Under the pieces are notes generated by a model. That model ran no database searches and was not told the origin of the DNA. It saw only the letters and a list, made by a program, of their open reading frames with translations. A DNA stretch of 7,946 nt from Thermotoga sp. 4484_232 (GTDB lineage: Bacteria; Thermotogota; Thermotogae; Thermotogales; Thermotogaceae). How positions within the stretch are numbered: the first letter of the stretch is position 1; the number at the start of each line of letters is the position of its first letter. The DNA is taken from contig MZGO01000109.1 of NCBI GenBank assembly GCA_002084985.1, positions 1 to 7,946 of the forward strand. Direction: 5' to 3'. Shown piece after piece: positions 1 to 5,612 of this stretch. Made by a program: the position numbers and the translations under genes.

Positions 1-1321
1 CATCCTCAAGATCCTTGAGAACCTCTTCGATACTCCTTTTTTGATCGAAGGTTTCAGGATATGGAAATGTTTGAGCCAATTTCTCTTCCATATCTGGATC
101 ACCCAATAAGGAAAGTCCCCTTACTTATAAGGAAAGTCCCCTTACTTCCTGTCTTTTCAAGTAGAGCTCTATCAATTCTCTTATCCTTCTTTCGATATCT
201 TCCCTTACCCTCTTAACAGTTCTCTTCCATCGTTTATCGTTCAGTTTGTTTATGGATATCTCTGAACTATCTCCTATATATTTATGGATTCTATCTAACC
301 TTTCGACGGGAACGTACAGATTCGCATCTTCGTACTTTATCTTGAAGTATTCTCTGACTCCCAGAGCGCTTTCCACTTTCTCTATACCCTGAAAAATCCC
401 TATACCGTGATCTTTGTGAACCACGAGTTCACCAACTTCGATATCCTCTATATCTAGAATGGGAACAGTTTTTTCTTTCTTTTTCGAGGGAAGTGTGTAA
501 ATTTCTCTTGTTTCGAAAGAATATTCGATTTCCTCGGCTTTCTCAAACAGCTTTTCGAACGTTGATAAAGGTATCGAAGAAAGCCTCTTGTATTCCTCGT
601 ACTTGAATCCCAAGATATCCTTCATTTCTCTCTCTATTTTCACATACTCTTTGAAAACGTCTTCCTTGTTTACGAAGATCACGCTAGGATCCTTGAGATA
701 CTCTAATAAAGAAGAGTTGGAACCGTATTTCCCAGGAAGAGTATCGGCATCATGATTTTCTGAGATGTATTCTCTTATGGGAAGAATGGTTACTTCACTC
801 GCTTTTTCAATCGTTCTCTGAGTCATCGGATCGAAAAACCTTATATCCTCTATCTCATTCTCAAAGAAATCGAGCCTCACAGGGTTTTTATATATAGGAG
901 GGAAAAGGTCAACGATCTCTCCTCTTATAGCGTACTCTCCTCCCTCTCTGACGATGTACGTTCTTTCATAACCCATGAGTAAGAGAAGATGTATGGGATC
1001 TTCTACATGAGCTCCTTTTCTCAATTTCAAAGTATATGACATGAGATCGTTCGGTGATATGGTCTTTCTCGTAAAGGAGTAAAGTGTGGTTACCACGACT
1101 ACTTTTTCACCCTTTAGAAGTTTCCACAGAACCTCTATCCTTCTCTTTCTAACATTGAAAGATACAGGAAATTCTTCAAATGGTAAAACATCAGGAGCGG
1201 GGAAGTGCTCAAACTTCCCCCCCTGACACAGTTTTATAGCATCTCTTTCTGTTGGAACCAGAACAATGGCAATTTTTCCTCTCAGATCGAAACTTTCTAG
1301 AAACTCATGCTTCCTCATCAT
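1..1321 (-). pseudogene. mfd: Transcription-repair coupling factor Mfd, 5' part, interrupted by an in-frame stop; runs off the left edge
   Basis: Mfd displaces RNA polymerase stalled at DNA damage and recruits UvrA. The first reading frame gives 398 residues and stops at TAA (125-127). The same frame then stays open for 41 codons to the window edge, including FPYPETFDQKRSIEEV, which matches the Q-motif region just before the helicase domain. Residues about 15-185 resemble the UvrB-like N-terminal module (EGGEYAIRGEIVDLFPP, then RLDFFENEIEDIRFFD). Residues about 292-350 match the RNA-polymerase-interacting domain (GELVVHKDHGIGIFQGIE, then LYVPVERLDRI). The stretch between them is roughly 110 residues, against about 270 in E. 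coli, so domains 3/4 look reduced; I cannot tell lineage shortening from a deletion. The stop is created by a 21-bp tandem duplication and falls at the boundary between the interaction domain and the motor. The start is ATG ATG at 1321/1318, with a closely spaced GAGAGG. rpsB lies upstream behind a terminator. Confidence 0.88.
106..147. repeat. Perfect 21-bp tandem duplication inside mfd
   Basis: Bases 106-126 and 127-147 are identical, and periodicity ends exactly at both sides (105 differs from 126, 127 differs from 148), so there is no extra homology at the junction. On the coding strand the unit encodes VRGLSL plus a split codon. The length is a multiple of three, but the copy junction reads TTA TAA, which creates a stop; removing one copy restores VRGLSLLGD as one open frame. 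Each unit contains a short inverted repeat, TAAGG/CCTTA, with a 7-nt loop (107-111/119-123 and 128-132/140-144). Confidence 0.97.
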
Positions 1322-1329
1322 CCTCTCAT

Positions 1330-1352
1330 AAAAAAACCCCCAGCGTGGGGGT
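1330..1352 (-). terminator. Rho-independent terminator of rpsB
   Basis: On the minus strand CCCCCA, a CGC loop and TGGGGG form a 6-bp GC-rich hairpin directly after the rpsB TGA (1354-1352), followed by seven T (1336-1330). Only 8 nt separate the T-tract from the first mfd ATG, so mfd transcription must come from readthrough or from an initiation signal I cannot see. Confidence 0.85.
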
Positions 1353-1975
1353 CAGACTTCTTCCTCTTTGATCTCTTCTTCTATCTCTTCTAATTCCTCC
1401 ATAATGACCTTTTCTTCTTTCTTCTCTTCCTCCTCTCTCAATGGAACTCCTTCTCTTCCTTCAAGGAATGCGTTGGCTATAACCGAGGTGATCAACTTTA
1501 TAGATCTTATGGCATCATCGTTACCTGGTATCACGTAATCTATCAAGTCCGGGTCACAGTCAGGAAGACGCGTCATTCCCTTGAGACCACCGAGATTTTT
1601 CCTAAGTTTTTCAAGGATTCTTCTAATTCTACTGAGCTCCTTCTTGGGTAACTTTTCCAGTTCACCGCTTTTCTCCTTCTCTTCCAACTCTATCAATTTC
1701 TCTATTCTCGATCTTATGGTTTTGAAATTCGTAAGGAGCCCTCCGAGCCATCTGTTGTTGACGTAGAAAGCGCCACATCTTTCGGCTTCCTCTTTTATAA
1801 CCTGCTGCGCCTGTTTCTTGGTTCCAACAAAAAGGATGGTTTTCTGAAGGTCGATGATGTATATACCTTTCCTCGATGTGTAGATGTAAGGAGACATCTT
1901 GGGATTCCATCTTCGGACACGATGTCCGAAATGTACTCCAGCTTCAAGGAGCTGTTTCATTGTAACTACTGCCAT
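1352..1975 (-). CDS. rpsB: 30S ribosomal protein S2 with two internal in-frame deletions
   Basis: S2 binds the 30S head/body junction late in assembly and is needed with S1 for initiation on most mRNAs. The 207-residue product opens with the S2 signature [19 protein letters not shown] (residues 9-27) and keeps [21 protein letters not shown] (73-83), the charged coiled-coil hairpin (about 85-130), [10 protein letters not shown] (148-157) and an acidic tail. Compared with E. coli S2, about 20 residues are missing between DLQKT and ILFVG (junction near 1837/1838), and about 31 between RLPD and CDPD (junction near 1558/1559). The second gap removes the conserved segment holding the IAIxEAxxLxIP motif and VDTN. 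Adding both back gives about 258 residues, the usual length. The start is ATG 1975, seven bases after GGAGG (1987-1983); an in-frame GTG at 1981 overlaps the ribosome binding site. tsf does not follow. Identity is certain; functionality is doubtful. Confidence 0.95.
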   Translation of the reverse strand: MAVVTMKQLLEAGVHFGHRVRRWNPKMSPYIYTSRKGIYIIDLQKTILFVGTKKQAQQVIKEEAERCGAFYVNNRWLGGLLTNFKTIRSRIEKLIELEEKEKSGELEKLPKKELSRIRRILEKLRKNLGGLKGMTRLPDCDPDLIDYVIPGNDDAIRSIKLITSVIANAFLEGREGVPLREEEEKKEEKVIMEELEEIEEEIKEEEV

Positions 1976-2073
1976 TTTCACACCTCCATTTGGTTTTGAA
2001 CCTCCGCCTCCTTCAAACCCAGACCGACCTTCGAACAGGCACCGAGGCTGGGATCCAGAGGCGTGTGTTTTCT
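1976..2073 (-). promoter_or_regulatory. Structured 5' leader of rpsB with a possible ribosome-site switch
   Basis: From the predicted start near 2073 the leader is about 98 nt and much more GC-rich than the surrounding DNA. CGCCTC (2063-2058) can pair with GAGGCG (2010-2005), enclosing CCCAG (2052-2048) with CTGGG (2022-2018). The same CGCCTC can instead pair with GAGGTG (1986-1981) in the ribosome binding site, using one G-U pair. CTGG/CCAG (2058-2055/2051-2048) is a competing local hairpin. S2 genes are autoregulated in some bacteria; that this leader does so is inference. Confidence 0.5.
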
Positions 2074-2079
2074 TGTGAG

Positions 2080-2108
2080 ATTATATCTTTTTGAATAGAT
2101 TTTGTCCA
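2080..2108 (-). promoter_or_regulatory. SigA-type promoter of rpsB
   Basis: Minus strand TGGACA (2108-2103), 17-nt spacer, TATAAT (2085-2080). Five of six -35 bases match and the -10 is perfect. The predicted start is near 2073. Confidence 0.8.
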
Positions 2109-2230
2109 GTTTCTCTTATTTATCATTTTAATGTAACGATTGCTATAAAATATTATATCTATAAAATTGATATAACGATTTCTATGATAAATGATGAGAT
2201 ATGATTACGAGCAAATTTTATAAAACCCTC
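2109..2230. other. AT-rich intergenic stretch between divergent rpsB and dnaK promoters
   Basis: No gene is visible here. The stretch is very AT-rich and contains an imperfect direct repeat, TAACGATT(G/T)CTAT, at 2134-2146 and 2173-2185 (12 of 13 bases, 39 bp apart). I see no CIRCE element (TTAGCACTC-N9-GAGTGCTAA), so HrcA control of dnaK from this site is not supported. Confidence 0.6.
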
Positions 2231-2259
2231 TTGACAAACCAACTGGGCTTTCATATAAT
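2231..2259 (+). promoter_or_regulatory. Perfect-consensus SigA promoter of dnaK-hsp20
   Basis: TTGACA (2231-2236), a 17-nt spacer and TATAAT (2254-2259) match the housekeeping consensus exactly. Transcription should begin about 2266, leaving only some 15 nt before the dnaK ATG, almost all of it the GGAGGAGGTG ribosome binding site. No inverted-repeat operator overlaps it. Confidence 0.9.
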
Positions 2260-2281
2260 GATCCACGGAGGAGGTGAAACG

Positions 2282-3859
2282 ATGGCGGATAAGAAGGAGT
2301 TCGTTGTTGGAATAGATCTTGGGACAACCAATTCCGTCATAGCCTGGATGAAACCAGATGGGAATGTCGAGGTTATTCCGAACGCTGAGGGAAGCAGGAT
2401 CACACCCTCGGTTGTTGCTTTCACAAAGACCGGTGAAATACTTGTTGGGGAACCTGCAAAAAGACAGATGATTCTGAATCCTGACAGAACAATAAAATCC
2501 ATAAAAAGGAAGATGGGATCAGATTATAAAGTAAGGATAGACGATAAAGAATACACTCCCCAGGAAATAAGCAGTCTGATTCTGAAAAAATTGAAGAAAG
2601 ACGCCGAATCGTATCTTGGAGGAGAGATAAAAAGAGCTGTTATAACGTGCCCAGCGTATTTCAACGATGCACAAAGACAGGCAACTAAGGAAGCTGGTAT
2701 AATTGCAGGTCTTGACGTTTTAAGGATAATAAACGAGCCAACTGCAGCCGCTCTTGCTTATGGATTGGATAAAAAACCGGGTGAGCAGAAAGTCCTCGTC
2801 TACGACCTTGGGGGAGGAACATTCGATCTTGAAACGGAAGTGAACCTGCCGTTCATAACTGCAACTCAAAGTGGCCCACTTCATCTTGAAATGAGGATAA
2901 CAAGGTCACTCTTCGAATCCTTGACGAAGGATCTTGTTGAGATGACGAGGGGACCAATAGAGAGAGCCTTGAGCGATGCGAAGCTCTCACCAAACGATAT
3001 AGATGAGATCATCCTTGTTGGTGGGATGACGAGGGTTCCGATGATACAGAACTTCATAAAAGACATATTCGGGAAAGAACCGAACAAGGGAGTCAATCCA
3101 GATGAGGCAGTTGCGATAGGTGCTGCGATACAGTCGGCGATTCTGGCAGGAGAAGAAGGTGCCAAAGGTAGAGACATCGTCCTTGTGGATGTTACACCTC
3201 TGACACTTGGTATAGAGATAAAAGGAGGGCTGTTCGAACCGATAATCCCAAGGAACACGAAGATCCCCGTCAAAAAGAGCAAGATATTCACAACAGTTGA
3301 AGACTATCAAACAGAAGTTGAGATAAGGGTCTATCAAGGTGAGAGAAGTATCGCAAAGGATAACATATTCCTTGGAAGCTTTAAGTTGGTGGGGATACCC
3401 CCTGCTCCAAGAGGAGTTCCTCAGATAGAGGTGACCTTCGACATCGATAGTGATGGTATAGTCAACGTTTCGGCAAGAGATCTTGGAAGTGGGAAGGAAC
3501 AGACGATGGTTGTTACAGGAAGACACAAGTTAACAGATGATGAAATAAAGAGGATGATCGAAGATGCGAAAAGATATGAGGAACAGGATAAGAGATTGAG
3601 GGAGGAAATAGAGCTAAAGAACAAAGCGGATGACCTGGCATACAGTGTGGAGAAATCCTTGAAGGAATACGGTGATAAACTACCTGAAGATCTGAAGAGA
3701 AAATTGGAGGATCTCATAAAAGATCTCAGAGATGCGATAAATAAGAACGATATACCGAAGGTTAAAATGCTCTTCGATGATCTCCAGAAGGAGAGTATGA
3801 AGATTGGACAGTACCTCTACAGAACAGTTTCAGAAGATCAGAAAAAGGAAAATGCGTGA
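2282..3859 (+). CDS. dnaK: Chaperone DnaK (Hsp70) with an in-frame deletion in the ATPase domain
   Basis: DnaK is the ATP-driven cytoplasmic Hsp70 working with DnaJ and GrpE. The 525-residue product has [10 protein letters not shown] (10-19), the catalytic Lys region GEPAKRQ (56-62), [13 protein letters not shown] (151-163), DLGGGTFD (175-182), [10 protein letters not shown] (244-253), the interdomain linker DVTPLTLG (303-310), a beta substrate domain and a helical lid to about 520. After GGGTFD the protein jumps straight to [12 protein letters not shown]. The family normally has about 70 residues here, including the GGxDFD motif and the EKAKxxLS helix whose Glu, Lys and Ser bind adenine. T. 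maritima DnaK, as I recall, is 596 residues, so about 71 (213 bp) are missing, near 2827/2828. The ATPase is probably inactive. The start is ATG 2282 after GGAGGAGGTG; an in-frame ATG at 2201 lies upstream of the promoter. hsp20 follows 16 nt downstream, so the two form an operon. Confidence 0.95.
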   Translation: MADKKEFVVGIDLGTTNSVIAWMKPDGNVEVIPNAEGSRITPSVVAFTKTGEILVGEPAKRQMILNPDRTIKSIKRKMGSDYKVRIDDKEYTPQEISSLILKKLKKDAESYLGGEIKRAVITCPAYFNDAQRQATKEAGIIAGLDVLRIINEPTAAALAYGLDKKPGEQKVLVYDLGGGTFDLETEVNLPFITATQSGPLHLEMRITRSLFESLTKDLVEMTRGPIERALSDAKLSPNDIDEIILVGGMTRVPMIQNFIKDIFGKEPNKGVNPDEAVAIGAAIQSAILAGEEGAKGRDIVLVDVTPLTLGIEIKGGLFEPIIPRNTKIPVKKSKIFTTVEDYQTEVEIRVYQGERSIAKDNIFLGSFKLVGIPPAPRGVPQIEVTFDIDSDGIVNVSARDLGSGKEQTMVVTGRHKLTDDEIKRMIEDAKRYEEQDKRLREEIELKNKADDLAYSVEKSLKEYGDKLPEDLKRKLEDLIKDLRDAINKNDIPKVKMLFDDLQKESMKIGQYLYRTVSEDQKKENA

Positions 3860-3875
3860 AAGGGGAGGTGATACT

Positions 3876-4316
3876 ATGTTGCTTGAAAGGAGGGAAGATT
3901 TCTTCAGGTCATTCAGGGAGCTTCAGAGGGAAATAGACAGAATATTCGATGACTTTTTCAGGATGGGTCCAAGGGAAACCGGTGGAAGATTCGTACCAGA
4001 CGTTGACATATACGAAACGGAAAACGACTTGGTCATAGAGCTGGATGTTCCCGGTCTTAAGAAAGATGATATAAAGATCTCTGTTCAAGATGGGATCTTA
4101 GTGATATCCGGTGAAAAGAAAATAGAAAGAGACGAGAAAAAGAAAAACTACATGATCGTGGAAAGATGCTTCGGAAAATTCGAAAGGGCATTCAACCTAC
4201 CGGACTACGTGGACGCAGAGAAAATCAAAGCAAAGTATGAAAACGGTGTGCTGATGATAAACATTCCAAAGAAGGAAGGAAAGAAAAAGAAAGTGATAGA
4301 TGTTAAGATAGAGTGA
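3876..4316 (+). CDS. Small heat shock protein, Hsp20/alpha-crystallin family
   Basis: An ATP-independent holdase that binds unfolding proteins and passes them to DnaK. It has 146 residues, a normal length. An N-terminal amphipathic stretch (REDFFRSFRELQREIDRIFDDFF, split here only by position: residues 6-28) precedes the alpha-crystallin domain at about 39-133, with DVDIYETENDLVIELDVPG (42-60), the FERAFNLP strand (102-109) and YENGVLMINIPK (121-132). An IxV-type tail motif (IDV, 141-143) is followed by KIE. ERCFG (96-100) has Cys where Ser or Tyr is usual. ATG 3876 follows GGGGAGGTG (3862-3870). A longer frame from 3804 lies inside dnaK and is not used. It is probably co-transcribed with dnaK and ends in a terminator. 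It appears intact, unlike its operon partner. Confidence 0.93.
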   Translation: MLLERREDFFRSFRELQREIDRIFDDFFRMGPRETGGRFVPDVDIYETENDLVIELDVPGLKKDDIKISVQDGILVISGEKKIERDEKKKNYMIVERCFGKFERAFNLPDYVDAEKIKAKYENGVLMINIPKKEGKKKKVIDVKIE

Positions 4317-4341
4317 GGCGGGATCTCCCCGCCTCATTTTT
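4314..4341 (+). terminator. Rho-independent terminator of dnaK-hsp20, shared stop-codon hairpin
   Basis: TGAGGCGGG (4314-4322), a 5-nt loop and CCCGCCTCA (4328-4336) form a perfect 9-bp stem followed by TTTTT (4337-4341). The stem begins with the hsp20 TGA on the plus strand and with the pfp TGA on the minus strand. On the minus strand no T-tract follows, so termination of pfp here is weaker or absent. Confidence 0.9.
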
Positions 4342-5543
4342 CGAGTACAGAGAGGCTGTACTTCCTCTCGATGTAAAATGGCAAGAAATTACCAACGGTC
4401 AGAGGTTCAACGTATTTGATGAAACTTTCCGATATGTCCATATCCAGTATGTACTCTTTTGGTAACTCCCTCGTTCTTCCACCCACCTTTGAAAGCTCAG
4501 CGAATCCAAGGTTCCACACGTAAGGTTCATCACTTTCTCTCTTTATGGTTACCATAACCCCTTTGACACCTTCAAGGAGAAGTTGAACACCTTTTCTTCC
4601 AACGGCTTCAGCTTCTATCAGATCTTGCAAACTCACAACGTGTCTTCCAGATCTTTGCAAATAATCCGGTACAGCAGTGTGAACACGAACCTTCAAATTT
4701 TCCGATATCATTTTCGATATCTTAAGACCTGCTCCTCCAAGCTGAACGTTTCCGAACGAATCTTTCAACTCCATTTTCGATATCAGATTTCCCTTTTCGT
4801 CTTTTACACCTTCTGAGACGACTACTGTGCAGAAACCTTCCTTTGAGAGAACGCTTTCAACTTTCTCTAGAAATTTCTCCTCGTTCAGAGAAGCTTCAGG
4901 AACCAGAATAACGTGAGGGGCTGTTGTGTATTTTCGTGCAAGTACAGTGGAAGCGGCAAGCCATCCTGAATGCCTTCCCATCGTTTCTATGACAAACACC
5001 TTCGTGGAATCCTTGGACATGGATTTCACATCGAGGGTTCCTTCTATGACAGATACATAGAGATACTTTGCAGAGGATCCATACCCCGGGCAGTGATCAG
5101 TTTCAACGAGATCGTTATCCACCGTTTTTGGAAGTCCCACGACGGTGATATCATAACCGTATTCTCTGGCCTTCTCATGAATCTTCATGGCCATGGTCAT
5201 GGAATCGTTTCCACCGTTGTACAGGAAATATCTCACGTTGTACTTTTCAAAAACTTTGAAGAGTTCTTCGAATTCTTCATCGGTTTTCAGGTTCTTTCTA
5301 CATGAACCAAAAAAAGCCGAATTCTTCATCGGTTTTCAGGTTCTTTCTACATGAACCAAAAAAAGCGCCTGGAAGCTCTCTTAAAATCTCGAGTTTCTTG
5401 GGATCGACATCGGTCATATCTAAAAACTTTTCTTCCATGAAGCCAGATATTCCGTTTTTCATGACTAGAATACCAAAAGCTGTGGCGTTTATGACGCTCG
5501 TCACGCCTCCCGATTGCCCATAGAGTAACGTCCCCTTCAACAA
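4334..5543 (-). pseudogene. pfp: Pyrophosphate-type 6-phosphofructokinase, frameshifted by a 49-bp duplication
   Basis: Converts fructose 6-phosphate to fructose 1,6-bisphosphate using PPi, in reversible glycolysis. The first frame gives 81 residues ending at TAG (5300-5298). The rest continues in another frame to TGA 4334. Removing one repeat copy gives 386 residues: GQSGGVTSVINA (9-20), GSCR (63-66), GGND (94-97), PKTVDND (122-128, catalytic Asp126), MGRHSGW (172-178), DYLQRSGRH further on. Asp at the fourth GGND position and Lys in PKT are the family markers of PPi rather than ATP use. The product is near 14 residues shorter than relatives between VINATAFGILV and MKNGISG, perhaps another in-frame loss. 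The start is TTG 5543 (or TTG 5540) behind GGAGGTGAT. An apparent start at 5329 (MKNSAFFGSCR) is a product of the duplication. It lies downstream of the reductase gene but behind that gene's terminator; only a weak -10 (TAGAAT, 5576-5571) is visible. Confidence 0.9.
5269..5366. repeat. Perfect 49-bp tandem duplication inside pfp
   Basis: Bases 5269-5317 and 5318-5366 are identical, with no spacer and no extra homology at the ends (5268 differs from 5317, 5318 differs from 5367). Forty-nine is not a multiple of three, so the frame is lost; one copy restores FFGSCRKNLKTDEEFEELF. Each unit contains an inverted repeat, GGTTC/GAACC, with a 9-nt loop (5290-5294/5304-5308 in copy 1) and a run of seven A (seven U in the mRNA). 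Confidence 0.98.
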
Positions 5544-5546
5544 AAA

Positions 5547-5554
5547 TCACCTCC
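5547..5554 (-). promoter_or_regulatory. Ribosome binding site deciding the pfp TTG start
   Basis: Minus strand GGAGGTGA lies 6 nt before TTG 5543 and 9 nt before TTG 5540. No ATG or GTG is available before the conserved GQSGG loop, so a TTG start is required. Confidence 0.75.
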
Positions 5555-5581
5555 AAAGAGCTTTTTGTATATTCTACACCC

Positions 5582-5612
5582 AAAACGAAAGAGAGGGCCT
5601 TAAGGCCCTCTC
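5582..5612 (-). terminator. Rho-independent terminator of the reductase gene
   Basis: Bases 5591-5612 are a perfect 22-bp palindrome (GAGAGGGCC, TTAA, GGCCCTCTC) overlapping the reductase stop codon. On the minus strand it is followed by TTTCGTTTT (5590-5582), an interrupted T-tract. Confidence 0.8.

Noticed and set aside
1365..1445. Low-complexity CTTCTTC-rich tract
   Set aside because: It is simply the Glu/Lys-rich acidic tail of S2, usual for thermophile S2 proteins.
2201..2281. Upstream ATG extension of dnaK by 27 residues
   Set aside because: The dnaK promoter lies inside this stretch, the added residues match no DnaK N-terminus, and ATG 2282 has an excellent ribosome binding site.
2109..2281. 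CIRCE/HrcA operator upstream of dnaK
   Set aside because: Neither TTAGCACTC nor GAGTGCTAA, even loosely, is present.
3804..3875. hsp20 start at 3804
   Set aside because: It overlaps the end of dnaK, lacks a good ribosome site, and ATG 3876 follows GGGGAGGTG at proper distance.
4334..5329. A complete PFK gene starting at 5329
   Set aside because: The ATG arises only from the duplicated copy in a shifted frame, has no ribosome site, and the protein would lack the N-terminal nucleotide-binding loop found just upstream.
5269..5366. Programmed translational frameshift in pfp
   Set aside because: The frame change is fully explained by the 49-bp duplication; no pseudoknot or internal Shine-Dalgarno stimulator is evident.
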